Positions 45,506 to 57,240 are shown, numbered from the stretch's first letter. The stretch: DNA of 64,000 nt from Hirundichthys speculiger (GCA_018398805.1 JAGFBZ010002559.1:186001-250000), one strand, 5' to 3'. Translations and numbers: made by a program. Notes: a model not told the origin generated them from the sequence alone.

Positions 45506-47870
45506 GTATGTCCATTTGCTCTTGTCTGTCTCCTTCCCACTGAGATACTGCATGCTACATTGGAGGGGTTGGCTGCTGGGAGCACTGTGTGTGTGTGTGT
45601 GTGTGTGTGTGAAGCTCTGTTTCATGTAAGTTGACGTGCGCGTGTGTGTGCGTATGTATGAGGGTGTGTTTGCATGACTCTGCGTCCACCCCGTCCTCTC
45701 CCTGTCTCCCTCGGTTCCACTGTGTCGCTCCTCTGGTAACCAGAAACAACCAATCTGGAGATGTTACGATTTACATTTCATCTGTGTTTTCATCTCTGAT
45801 CACTTGCTAGAACTCTCATTTATTGTACTAGAGTGACAAAGCTGCTGTAAAAGTCCCTAAATTGACAGCTCAGTAAGTGACAAATTTTTTTACATCATCT
45901 GCTCTACTCTTCCATTTGACAATTCTGTATTCAACTTGTAAATTGGGCGCAGACGCCAGTGCTGCAGCTCGAGCCAGGGAATTACACAAAACAGAGGAGA
46001 CGGAGAATGAACATAAACAACACAGAAAGGTTGAAGCTATTTGCTTTCACTGAGTTGCTGTGTCAGTTGTCTTTGTAGATGGTCCATCGGTGCTGATTTC
46101 TTTTCCTTTGCGGTAAAATAAATGAATAAATGAACTCAAAAGCGTATCAGTTGAAGCTGCTGTTCCTATTCTTTCATGTGGCCCTTTTTTTTTTAAAGGA
46201 AGGGAAGTCTTTCATGTATTTCTGACATTGTTTTTGAACAGCTTTCTGTCATGAAAAGAAGCAAGAGTGGGTTAAAAATTCAAACCATTTGGCAAATGAA
46301 AGTACAGCGTAAACATTAAATATGCTTACATTTCAAGTCTTCAAGTAATGAGATCTGAAAGCATCACTCATGGTTATTCAACTGACGTTCAGCCCCACTG
46401 TGCTGCTAATCTTCATATACGTTGCATTTCTTGAAGGTCAGTTGACGTAAGAGACTATATTAAAACCTAAAATGGTGAGTTTAAAGCCACAAAGTGTTTC
46501 CATCGAAGTGCCTATGGATCATCTGATAACATGTCTCCTTATAGCATGTCATTAAATACTGCTTGAACTGTTTGTGGTTGTGCTTTTAATGTGTCTAGAA
46601 ATTTTGTTCTTCTCTACCAATCACAGTGGTACTGAATTAAAGGTTTTTCATTTTGGGAAGTTTGCATATTTGCTGTCTTGAAGAGCAGTAGATGGGTTTT
46701 ACTGCTCCAGGTAGGCTCAAGGCGCAGCCTGCTGTTTCATCTAGTTTTTGAGATTACATGAAATTTGCATTTCTATTTTAACTTTTTTTTTTTTTTTTTT
46801 TGGTAAAACTATTTCCAGAAAAGATCATGGAATTAATTATCCTGTCTTAAAATTCAAATATGCTTAAGCATACAAAAACCCAGTGTGTCTTAACTTGGAT
46901 GTCTGTGTCAGTGTGCGCTACATACTTTGTTGTTGACTGCACACTTTTTGACAAAGAACCGCTGTCTCAACTTGAACTCAGTAAGCCGCGTATTTACCAG
47001 TGCGTACGTGCTAGATGATGCATTTCACCAATATTCACTATATGATGCAAACTTTGGCTGCATATGTAATAAAAGCAGTGAAAAATCAACAATCAAACAC
47101 AATAAACAAGTATCATCCACAGAGTTTGGGTTGCTTTGTTTAGGAATCTGCCATGTTGGTAGCTACATTCTTGGTCTTATCATCAGGAGTAGACGGCAGC
47201 TACGTACATGTTGATCTATTTTTATTTATTTTTTTATACTGTTTGGATTTTTTTATATATATATATAAATCAGCTGAGTAATTTAAAAAATGAGACCATG
47301 ATATGGCTTTTGTAACTGCTTTTTAGTGCCTGGTGCACTGACGTGACAATGTCGTTCGTAGATTAGCAATATATGCTACTGCACCACTGTTCAGTTTTGG
47401 TCTTTGTCTACGGTTTCTTCCATTTTGGTTTGTTCCTGCTGAACTGCTCGTCAGATGCAGCCGGTGGGATCAAAACCATTTAATAAGCTCTTTTCTGAAA
47501 GACTTGTCGCAGTAAAATGATTTGTTACTGGCCTGATTTCTTCTTCTGTTCCTCTTTTTTTTGTGTTTACTTTTTATGTTTGTGTCCTCTCCCAAATTAC
47601 TGTGTAAAGTCCACTTCCGTAGCTACCAACATGGCAGCAGCGCTCCACTGCACGTATGCATACCTGTCTATAGCTGCTAAACTCCGTAAACGCAACGTTA
47701 GCTGACTGACTAGCTTTAGCACTCCCACGCTGGCTGGAAATCTTTCTTCTTCTTTTTTTTTAATGGCGAGAATAATAATCATTCAGGAGGATAATTGCAC
47801 AACAGCATTTTATACTAATACTTTTATCTTCTATGCATGCTATGTGAGTAATTAAAAAAAAAGCATTTTG

Positions 47871-48012
47871 GTGCTAGTGGCCTTTATTTACAGTGAAGGG
47901 AAATTGGGAGGAGATGTGCAGCAAAGGGTCAAGGGAGTTGAACTTGCAACAACTGCAGGAGGATTGTGGCCTCTGTGCACGGGCCACCCTCCTAAGCCAC
48001 TAGGCCACCTGG
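47871..48012 (-). repeat. tRNA-derived SINE-like element
   Basis: On the minus strand it reads GGTGGCCTAGTGGCTTAGGA (box-A-like TGGCCTAGTGGCTTAGG), then GTTGCAAGTTCAACTCCCTT (box-B-like G.AAGTTCAACTCC), then CTTTGCTGCACATC and AAATAAAGGCCACTAGCACC. These are tRNA-like promoter boxes followed by a body shared with 28188-28300. Confidence 0.6.
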
Positions 48013-48612
48013 GTATGCTAGCACAATCTTGCCGAATGTGCTAGCATAAATTTTGGCATAATCTGAGGAATTGAGCATAATTTTTGCCCTTTTTCCAAAA
48101 GTAGCACTCCTAGCATAATCCGTATATTTTCTTGTCTTAATAGCACAATAGTCTTTCTCCCAGCGTTTACTCGAAATTTGCATACTTTACCATGGTAACT
48201 GGAGGCCATTTGAGTGCAAAACCTTGCGCAAACTGTGTCACGCTCTGCTACACGCGATGGTTAGCAAGCTATCCGCGGATAGTTATCCACCACACTATCC
48301 AGGCTTTGTGCAACCTATTTTTGTTCGCTGGATAGCTATCCGCTGGATAGCAGATTTATCCGTCGTATAGGCCTAACCACCGGATAAAGTTACCCAGGTT
48401 TTGAACAACCGGGCCCAGAACGTCAGGCCAGGGTTAATAAAATACATTTTCAAACTTGTCTTGTGAGTTGTGAAGTTTGTGCACAGAATAATTTTTTTAA
48501 AAAGTAGCATAATTTTGAAAAGCGAGCATAATTTGGGCAAAAAAACGAGCACTGCCACTAGCATAATATGCCACTTTTACTAGCACAATCGGCAAATGCC
48601 TAACCTGGCGTG
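48010..48612. mobile_element. AT-rich MITE-like repeat with nested GC-richer segment
   Basis: GCTAGCACAATCTTGCCGAATG at the left and its degenerate complement (TACTAGCACAATCGGCAAAT in the + strand at the right) suggest subterminal repeats; GCATAAT motifs recur throughout. Between about 48185 and 48425 lies an unrelated piece with inverted TATCCGCGGATA and GCTATCCGCTGGATAGC motifs ending AACAACCGGGCCC, probably a second inserted element. TSDs were not resolved. Confidence 0.4.
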
Positions 48613-49971
48613 TCTGCTCCTCTCATCTGCTACCTTTTAAAGTAACCTGGCTCCTGTTGGAACTTTTGCATGATGGCAAATATGTGGATTTCCCAAAATG
48701 TTAACCGACTAATTTAAATCGTAGGAATGCAAATGGAGTGTGATTGCGTGGACAGAGACAGTGAGAAATATTTATTCCCTGTTGACACAATCATACGGAA
48801 ACCACAGGCGGCGGCAGGACCTTTGTATAAAGAATAAGCCGTTTAAAGAGCCCTTTGTGCCGGGCTGTTTTTGGTTCTTTCTGTTGCTGATGTCACATCT
48901 CTGTTCAAGCAATCACATACAGATGGAAAAAAAAAAGAAGGATGAATATGACCCTCTTTTTCTTGTTTCCAGATTTGAACAATGTTGCTTCGTACCCTGT
49001 TGTCCTGCTTTGTTGTTTGTTTGTTAAAGAAACTTTCATGCTGAACAATGTCATGTTTGTACCGAGAGCAGGTCTTAAGACATCCTTCTGTATGTGGCGT
49101 TGACTTGTGTTTGACCCCAGCATCAAGCCTCATCTACATGCTAAAATCTGTCTTTTATTTATGCACTGTGTTTGGTGAAGATTAGACCCTCAGTTAAGGT
49201 TAAGGTGGGCAGATGATCAGCAACTTTTCACTCTCCTCATGGCCAGTAATGCATGTAAATCTATGGAAATTGGGAATGATTTTCCTGCAAATTATATGAA
49301 AGTTTATAACAGCTATGAGCATCAGTAGTGTAGCAGAGTGTTCCAAGAGGTAATCAATAATCAATATAAAGGCACACAACTGCCATTAGTCAAAAAGAGT
49401 GAAAGCACCCACTGCCATTTGCTCTGTCAACCTCATCAACTGTAGTGTGTTTTTATGTTGGAGTGTAACTCATGGCTTTTTATCTTTTGTTTCCTTATTT
49501 TTTTTTTCTTTTTCTTTCATTTTTTTTCCTTTGTTTTGTATATCTGTCCAATGTTGTTTACTCCAGAAATGAGGTCTAGTAAATATAGCAGTAAGTGATG
49601 TGGCTCCTTGTCTTGCTGTCTTTGTCCGTCTTTTTCTGTCTCTGCATGCCTCTCCTGCCTGCTGGTTTCTCTTTCCTTCTTCCTTTTGTTCAATTTCTGG
49701 CTTCATGTCTGATTTCTCTTTGGTTCAAGTTTTTTTTTTTTCTTTTTTTTTTTTGGATCATCTCTGGGGGTCACAGAGCTGAGGCTGTCTGAGTTGTCTG
49801 TCTGTTACTGGATGGTACACGTGACAATCACAATGGCTGACAGCACTAATTCACTTATATCCTGGTTTTAGTATATACAGGACGTGGAAATAACATTTCT
49901 GCTCCAAAGTGGACATTACACCTGACCTTGTGTCTCTTTCTTTTTACCACGACAACTTTCTGCGCTGGCAG

Positions 49972-49995
49972 AGCTTCTCAAAATTGAATTTATGG
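49972..49995 (+). CDS. nrg2: nrg2 alternative juxtamembrane microexon (beta1-type, 24 nt)
   Basis: Between the beta exon and the transmembrane exon there is a 24-nt segment after TTTCTGCGCTGGCAG and before GTATGG. It is phase 1 in and phase 1 out. Spliced in, it reads (A)AG CTT CTC AAA ATT GAA TTT ATG G(AG), giving K-LLKIEFM-E before AEELYQ. Mammalian NRG1 beta1 has K-HLGIEFM-E at exactly this place and NRG2 has K-HLGFELK-E. Length, phase and six of nine residues match, so this is very probably the cassette that lengthens the extracellular juxtamembrane stalk, the region of ADAM/BACE shedding. Inclusion cannot be shown from DNA alone. Confidence 0.8.
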
Positions 49996-51447
49996 GTATG
50001 GAACATTGTTATTCATTTTACTCTCACAATCACACATTATTGTGCCATCCTCTTTCTAAAGCCAACAACTGGGTCTCTCTCAACTTGTCCCTCTTTTTTT
50101 TGACTGCCCACTAACCCAACTTTAGGACACCTAACCACCCTTCTCTGCATGCATTTCCTCTTTCTAATCTGATAAATCTGGAAAAGCAGGCGATATAGAA
50201 AGAGAGAAACTAACCGGGGAGGCATATTTATGAAAGAAGCTGCAGGAGGGTGTGTAAAAACAGAATAAAATAGCCAAATCAAAAGCTACCTTTGTGCAAA
50301 ATAAATAAATAAATAAATGAGAAAAAAAAAAGAAAATCAAAGAATATTTGAATTTCTGGCTCGTCCTCTGGGCTTTGGTTATAAACATACTGGCTTCAGC
50401 AGCCTGTCATATAAATCCAAGCTGTGACTATTTCTGCAAAGCAATGCCCACGACATAGGCTGTCTTTATTATTATGTCCTTGATTGATTCAGTGTCAGAG
50501 TCCTAAATCGCTGCTTTTAGGCCCCGCCCCCCCGCCTTTCTGTACCCTGTGACACACACACAACGCCGGGCCGAAGCTCTCGTAGGCTAGACAGTCCCTA
50601 CAGAGGCCCTCCATGTAGATCCTCACCCCTCGACCCCCCCCCCCCTTCCCCTTCAGTGGCGTGTCTTGAGTTTTTCTTGTAGGAGGGAAGATAAATTAGA
50701 TAAAGATGTCAGATTGTGAACTGACCAAGCACTTTATAAATTTTCAGAACAAAGTTTTAGCCCGTTATAACTCAGTAGAATCAATTAAATAAATATTTGT
50801 GCCGCAGCAGGTTTAGGATGCTGAAATTTTATTGTTAGCCTTTAGAGTCTTTCATTTAAACTGAAACTAACAATTTAAGGACGTCTGTAATTCAGTTACT
50901 CGATAAGGGGACGAAGTCGGGTCGGTCTTTGGTTCCTGGGGATCTTTTTTCCTCCCTGGGCTCTTCTCCTGACACGCCCCTGCACCTCTCCTCTTCCTCT
51001 TCCTCTGTCTATGTGCTTCCTTCTTCTCCTCCTCCTCTCTCACCACTCTCCTCTTCCTGTTTTGACTCCCTCCGTCTTCCCCTCATGTTGTTTTTGTTTG
51101 TTGCTCTCTCTGTCATTGTGTCGCTGCGCTTGCTGTTCTGACACAGAGTGTTACACCACAGCGAGCCTCCGGTTGGAACAAACACACACCAGGTACACCA
51201 GCTAGGTGTGTTGTTCACATGGCATCACCAAAACCCTGACAGTATTTACTAAGGGTGCCGCATGAAAATTTGCAACATTAGAAACAAATCTTTTCACTGA
51301 AAATTAATGCGTAAGTACACAGTTGTTCTTCGTTAGCAGGTACACCTGCTAAAACAAGACAAGAAGAAGCATTTCAAAACTTATTCTGAGGCTGCACACT
51401 TCGGTTCACATGCTTCCTGCAGGTGAAAGCTGGGTTAGGGTTGAGAT

Positions 51448-52431
51448 TATGGAAGTATTTCTGTGCCATCTGAGTTTGAATATGAATTTTTAAGATTGAA
51501 ATTTTTCAGCATCAAAATCAGACTTTGAATTTAAAAAAAAACATCAGATTTCTAGCACTGAATTATTTTTTGCCTCAGAATTTTATTTTGTTAAAATAAA
51601 TTCAGTGTTAAAAAAAAATGTTCTTAAAATATTCAGTTTTTCAAAATTCAACACGCAAAGAAATTCAACACCCCAAAAAATTCAGTGTAAAAAAAAAAAT
51701 CAACATCTCAAAAAAATTCAGTGTAAAAAAAATTCAATTTCTAAAAAAATAATCAGTGTAAAAAAATTCAACCTCAAAAAATTCAGTGTAAAAAGAACCA
51801 GACTCAACATCCGGGTCACCAGGGAGAAGCAATCGATCCCTGTCTCAATTCAGCCAACGTCCAGCCAATCACATCATGCTCCATTGGTCATGTGACACCC
51901 ACCCAGATAGTAAGACGGACCGGTCGGCCATGGCAGCAAACTCAGGTGATGGTGCTGCGGTGAGTCTGTTTGCTGTTTACCGGACGTTGGCTGAATTGAG
52001 ACAGGGATCGATTGCTTCTCCCTGGTGACCCGGATGTTGAGTCTGGTTCTTTTTACACTGAATTTTTTGAGGTTGAATTTTTTTACACTGAATTTTTTTG
52101 AGGTTGAATTTTTTTACACCGATTTTTTTTTTTAGAAATTTAATTTTTTTACACAGAATCTTTTTGAGATGTTGATTTTTTTTTTTTTTTACACTGAATT
52201 TTTTGGGTTGTTGAATTTCTTTGCGTGTTGAATTTTGAAAAACGGAATATTTTAAGACAACAATTTTTTTTAACACTGAATTTATTTTAACAAAATAAAA
52301 TTCAGAGGCAAAAAAAAATTCAGTGCTAGAAATCTGATGTTTTTAAAAATTCAAAGTCTGATTGTGATGCTGAAAAATTTCAATCTTAAAAATTCATATT
52401 CAAACTCAGGTGGCACAGAAATACTTCCATA
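51448..52431. mobile_element. Foldback element with 6-bp TSD, copy 2
   Basis: A 984-bp relative of 13825-14789. Ends TATGGAAGTATTTCTGTGCC and GGCACAGAAATACTTCCATA are perfect complements. The 6-bp TSD TGAGAT lies at 51442-51447 and 52432-52437. The arms carry AATTCAGTGT/ACACTGAATT units; the centre contains GACGGACCGGTCGGCCATGG. The right arm near the centre (GGTGAGTCTGTTTGCTGTTT) is replaced relative to copy 1. Confidence 0.87.
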
Positions 52432-53450
52432 TGAGATTAGTAAATACCTGGGACTACCACCGCATAGTGATGTGACCTGAGACCAAATTCCAGTTGTCCC
52501 CTTTTCACAGAGAAGGTTAAAACCGGATTCTGGGCGTTTTTTTATTTTTGTCCAGTGGGAATAGACTGTAGATGACTTCCACAAGTGTTTCATGTCCAGT
52601 TACACCCATTTGAGACTAGCAAACCACTGCTCTGCAGCGTCATGTCTAGTTACTGTTTAAAAGTGATTGAGGATTAGAGGTTAAAATAAGAGCTTCGTAG
52701 TTAAAGGACATAACTAGTTATATTCTGCTGAGGAAATTAAAAAAAAAAAAGCAGATTTGCACATACCAGAAGCAACATTACCATACATAAACTACAAAGC
52801 CTTTAGATAAACTTACTTTTTTGGTCAAGTTACATCAAAGTCCAAAAGCTGAAAAATACAGCTCAACAGATGAACTGAACTGTTTTGGTGAGCTTTGTGA
52901 ATACTAAACTTTATCAACCTCAGCTCCCAGGTCACTGTGGTGTTAACACTTTCCACTATGTTCTCTCTCTCTTTTTTTTGTTACTGTTATTGTCGTTTGT
53001 TTGTTTGTTTTTTTCAACCTGGACGACCTGTCTTCTGTTTATTCCATCCATACAGGCATGCGATCAGATCCTCTCCAGTGTCATCTGTAGCATTACATTT
53101 CCATAGCAAGTGTAAATACGTCTGTGCAGGGACAGCAGGAAGTCTACGTCAGGATGTAGGTGTCTATCTGAGATGGTAAAATGTAACAGCACTGCAGGAC
53201 AGTTACACGTGTCAGACATGTGACATGCTAGAGCAGGGATTTGTTTACAGACAGAACAGCTGACAACAGGAGTGAGAAAACTGTGTATGTCGTTCCCGTC
53301 AGTGGAGCAGCACTCATGCAGTATGTTTGTGTGTGTGTGTGTGTGTGCGTATGTGTGTATTTTCTGTCCATTGTCCCCCAACGTGTGAATGTGTGTGTGC
53401 TTTTGAACCTGTGTGCGTTTGCATGCATGCACTTTTCTTTGCTTCCACAG

Positions 53451-53553
53451 AGGCAGAGGAGCTCTACCAGAGGAGGGTGTTGACGATCACCGGCATCTGC
53501 GTGGCGTTGTTAGTGGTTGGCATCGTGTGTGTGGTGGCCTACTGCAAAACCAA
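53451..53553 (+). CDS. nrg2: nrg2 exon: juxtamembrane and transmembrane segment
   Basis: A 103-nt exon encoding (K)AEELYQRRVLTITGICVA followed by LLVVGIVCVVAYCKTK. AEELYQ-R-RVLTITGIC is the near-invariant neuregulin shedding and pre-membrane stretch. The hydrophobic run VLTITGICVALLVVGIVCVV is the single transmembrane helix, followed by the basic stop-transfer sequence CKTK. The acceptor is TTTGCTTCCACAG; the donor is GTATGT at 53554; phase 1 in and phase 2 out. The length equals my recollection of the mammalian NRG1 transmembrane exon. Confidence 0.96.
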
Positions 53554-53805
53554 GTATGTCTTTGAAAGGGATAAATGACTCTCCATTTATAAAAAAAAAA
53601 AAAACATCTAAACCTTGACATTAACCTCTTTTAAAAAGAAACAATGGTAATAAGCTGCTTGAGAAGATGTGCTCTGATGACGCTTAATCACAATCAGAAG
53701 TTGTGTATTCAAATTGAAAATGTATTTATTAGTAAATGATGTTTCAAATAACTGAAGTATTATCTCATATGACATTATTTGATTGTTGACACTAATGCAT
53801 CAGTA

Positions 53806-54447
53806 TAGTGCTGGGCGATATGGAAAAAATCATATATCATGATATGGACTATTTTATATCACGATAACGATATATATCACGATATACCATAATAAAGTAT
53901 GTTTTCAGTTATTCTCTGAAAAGTTTGACAAAAGTTTCATTCCTTACTTTTCAACTTTGTTTTGAAAGGACATTTAGCCTAACTGTCACAAACATACATT
54001 TTAGTGCAGCAAAAACAGGTAGGTACAGAGGTACAGTAGCTTTCACATTTTTTTTAAAGTGCACAACAGTTTCTGAGAGGATAAACACATTTTTGCACTG
54101 AAGTTCAGCTATAAAAAATAAACACAAATTATTTTTCAACTTTCTGAAATCTGTAACCTTGTAGTGCAAAGTTTGCAAACCAATATAAAGTGTCTAAAGT
54201 AAACATCAGGGTTGAAGAGAACTCTGTTTAAGGCATTAACCATGAATAAAAGTGCAAACATAAAAGGCTACTTTGTAGAAGTAGATATGATTCTATCAAA
54301 TTTATTGTTGCAGGTTATTTAATTACATATTTGCTGTAATAATTGATAAAATTAGGTTAGAAACGATAGAAACGATAGAAGAGAAATGGCACGATACACA
54401 CTTTTATATCGTCCCCACGATATGTATCGTCATATCGCCCAGCACTA
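53806..54447 (+). mobile_element. hAT-type element, TAGTGCTGGGCGATA ends, copy 1
   Basis: Ends TAGTGCTGGGCGATATGG and CATATCGCCCAGCACTA are inverted. The interior closely matches 59522-60174 (for example AACAGGTAGGTACAGAGGTA and GGCTACTTTGTAGAAGTAGA). Unlike copy 2, no 8-bp TSD is visible (CATCAGTA against AGTGTGAA). Confidence 0.8.
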
Positions 54448-54718
54448 AGTGTGAATGTGGCATTTCATTTTAGTAGTTGGTTGTCTCAGGGTTCATCATT
54501 TCCAACCTGTAGTTTCAAGTAGTGAATAGTGAAATAAATATTTGATTACACGGCCACATAATATTAGCTAAATGTCAATTATTTTGTTGTGAGCTGTTTT
54601 GTGTTTGGTCAGCGATGATCTAAAATATCTGATCATCCTGTAATTTATCGTCAATTCTCTCTATTCTGTGCAACTATATAAAATAGATGCTATGACTCAA
54701 TAGCGGAGCATTTCTACA

Positions 54719-55154
54719 CACTGCAAATTATTTGGTTCTTACCAAGACAAAAAAAACTTACATTTAGAAACATTAGATATTTTTTCTTTTTTTAATAATT
54801 ACTTTTTTATTTTAAGTCTCAGTATAATCTTATATCAAGTAAAACTTTACTTTTTTTGTCTCAAACAGGCAGGGAATCCTAAAATGAGACAATTAACACT
54901 TAAAATAAGATGTATTACAGTTTTCCTCCTCCTCATCTCCTCTCCTCATCAAAATTAAATCTTGTTTTAAGATTCAATAACAAATTATACCTTTCTTAAA
55001 TCTAGAAACAAGTGTTCCTACAATCTTAATTTAAGAAATCTTACCAAGTGAAATTATCTTGCTGCACGGACAGATATTTTCACTTGTTTTGAGAACCTTT
55101 TTCCTTAGTTGTAGTGTTTTTATCTTGTTTGAAGACCCCCTTTTTTTTGCAGTG
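54719..55154. mobile_element. MITE-like repeat, CACTGCAAA ends
   Basis: Starts CACTGCAAATTATTTGGTTC and ends TTTTTTTGCAGTG, inverted. Inside, TTACCAAG motifs and a TTTTAAG/CTTAAAAT-rich body are typical of a fish MITE. No TSD was identified. Confidence 0.55.
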
Positions 55155-55378
55155 CAGGAAAATTGAGCATAAAAGCATGCATGTGTTTTGAATTATGACG
55201 CGACCAAAAGCACCACAGACGTCACTGCAACCCTCTGATCGTATTGATGGAAGCATAAAGTGACCGTGTGATGAGAGAAGAACTGAAGTCTAAAGAACAA
55301 CAGAGAGCGATATCGGTTCCCAGTTTTTGAACTCTTGTTAGGTCACTTATTTTCCATTTATTATTATCACTCACACAG

Positions 55379-55508
55379 GAAGCAGAGGAGGAAGATGCAG
55401 AGTCACCTTCACCAGAACCAGAATCAGTGTGCGGAGCAGCCAAACCGCATCATGGCCAACGGGCCAAACCCCCCCGGGCCCGGTCCTGAACACATCCAAA
55501 TGGTTGAT
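55379..55508 (+). CDS. nrg2: nrg2 exon: proximal cytoplasmic tail
   Basis: A 130-nt exon (phase 2 in, phase 0 out) encoding KKQRRKMQSHLHQNQNQCAE then QPNRIMANGPNPPGPGPEHI and QMVD. The KTKKQRRKM junction is the basic juxtamembrane cluster that acts as a nuclear-localisation signal for the released intracellular domain in neuregulins. ANGP and the E.IQM.D ending match mammalian NRG2 (LANGPSHP..DPEEIQMAD). The acceptor is ATCACTCACACAG; the donor is GTGAGT at 55509. The exon lies between two same-orientation hAT copies (53806-54447 and 59522-60174). Confidence 0.93.
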
Positions 55509-56605
55509 GTGAGTTCACGCAGGAGAAGCACACAGTTCAAATATAACTGACTGAAAAAAACCCACAACTGGTCACAGGTAGACTGAAGTGAGAAATAATG
55601 TGATAAAACACTTACATTCTGTGTTAAAACGCCTCCATACTTTATAGACGGTTTTACCAAATGGAAAAAAAAGTCACCACCTTGATTTAACTGAGCAAAC
55701 AGGTAAGTGTTTCATTTGAAAAGTACCACAGTTCTTTATTAACTGAACAATTTAGGGAAAAAAAGTATTCGATGCAACATTTCTGACAAACATCGTGATC
55801 AGTTTGACCTGCGACTATAGATGTCAAATTCAATATTCCCTCTGCGTTAGATTTCGAACCTTGCTGTGACCACACGGACTCATGTGGTAAACAGGAAAGT
55901 AGAGATCCAGTAGAGAAGTGCTGGTACGGCTCAGACGCCCTACCTGACCACAAATCAGCTGTTATGGCATCAAACGCGTTTTCTGCTCCAGCTCATCTTT
56001 TTCATACAGTATATGCTGTATAAAGTTCTGGAAGCTGACTTGACAGAAATAAATATTGTTGTGTTTTTTTTGTTGTTGTTGTTTTTTTTTTTTTTTTTTT
56101 TGTCAAGAGTACACTATACTTTTTAGACCAGGGTTAATCAATAAAAATTCCAATGGGTCCAGTCACTAAAATTTCTTCTGTCACAAGGTTCAAACCACAT
56201 ATCTCTTGCATCACATACCATGGCATATGTTGTGGCAATTTTATAAATTGCACAAATTAAAATTTGGCATATATAGCCTGTCCATCTTAAATCAAAAGCA
56301 CATCATGTATTTCCGTGTCATTTCAACATTTATTTTTTGTGTTCACATTGAGACACATGCAGCTAACACTGAACTTGAGGCCTGCATTACAACTGATATA
56401 AAATATTTCTTCATAATAAAATCAAAAGTCCCTCTTCCTGAAATGGTGCAAACAAAGTTTTTCGAAGTGCCTTTTCTCTTCATATTTTCATCTTTCCTTT
56501 CCTGACAACAATTAACCCAACAATGGTGTCAAATTCAAACAGCTGAAGAGGTATTGAAGGCCAACTTTTTATGAACTTATTTACCTCAAAAGAATAATGA
56601 AGTTA

Positions 56606-57240
56606 TTACCACTGCCAAGGAGGTTGTGTTTTTGCCAGCGTTTATCTGTCTGTCTGTGTTCAAGTTAAAGGTGGGGTGGGTGTTGTTTTTTTGCAACACT
56701 TTTTACAATATTGCCTGAAAACCTTTTCACATTTCCATTGCACCCACTGAAATAAAATGTTTGCAAAAAAAACTAAACATTTTGGTCCAGTCTAGAAGGT
56801 ATAATCAGAGAAAAACTCTGACCAATCAAAAAAGTGATCATCACTATTTTGATTGGCTGCCTAATACGTCCATCAAATATCACCCCTCCCTCCCTCCCTA
56901 TGGTTCATGCAGTCGTGAATCATGTGAAGGCGTGGTTTCGAGGGGTGAGCTGAAGAGGAGGAGGCGGAGCCTTTGGGAGGAGGGACGGAGTGTATATTTT
57001 CAAAATCTCACTTGAGTTGGATTGCTGGAACCGTTTTTCAAACAACACCTACTCCACCTTTAACTCAAAAAGTTATGGATGGATTTTGATGAAATTTTCA
57101 GGAGTTGTCGGAAACGTGAAAAGGAAGAACTGATTTCATTTTGGGTGTGATCCAGAAGAAATCCTGGATTCTGGATCACTTTCAAAGTTTCAATAACTGT
57201 TATGCTTGGCGGAGGTCTGCGCTCTCCGAGTGCTTTTCTA
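56606..57240 (+). repeat. Interspersed repeat 'CCAAGGAGGTTGTGTTTTTGCC', split by a TTAA element
   Basis: Left part 56606-56664 (GCCAAGGAGGTTGTGTTTTT...GTCTGTGTTCAAG) and right part 57064-57240 (CTCAAAAAGTTATGGATGGA...GCGGAGGTCTGCGCTCTCCG AGTGC) form one repeat that also occurs at 31543-31905. The gap is the TTAA-flanked element 56669-57059. Confidence 0.7.
56669..57059. mobile_element. TTAA-flanked MITE (piggyBac- or Kolobok-type)
   Basis: TTAA at 56665-56668 and 57060-57063. The ends AGGTGGGGTGGGTGTTG and CAACACCTACTCCACCT are inverted. The related sequence at 31549-31560 (CAAGATAACTCA) shows the uninterrupted site, where CAAG-TTAA-CTCA would be expected before insertion. Confidence 0.8.

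Larger units (their letters stand above)
45506..53450 (+). other. nrg2 intron between beta EGF exon and transmembrane exon
   Basis: Holds the beta1-type microexon at 49972, a SINE-like copy, a MITE-like repeat and the second foldback element. Nothing supported in 45620-47860, 48620-49960, 50000-51440 or 52440-53300 other than simple repeats, including (GT)n at 45585-45611 and TG runs near 53322-53350. Confidence 0.85.
53554..55378 (+). other. nrg2 intron after transmembrane exon
   Basis: Contains a hAT-type element (53806-54447) and a MITE-like segment (54719-55154); the remainder is AT-rich with nothing recognisable. Confidence 0.85.

Noticed and set aside
49576..49592. AAATGAGGTCTAG... after TTTACTCCAG, with GTAAGT at 49592, as a microexon
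   Set aside because: Entered in phase 1 it gives Lys then an immediate TGA stop, with no similarity to neuregulin cassettes; the true beta1-type match is 380 bp further on.
51147..51192. Possible extra nrg2 exon after GTTCTGACACAG, reading (K)CYTTASLRLEQTHTR before GTACAC
   Set aside because: The borders look good, but 46 nt changes the phase so it cannot join the transmembrane exon. Reading on gives a stop after YTS, and I know of no neuregulin counterpart.
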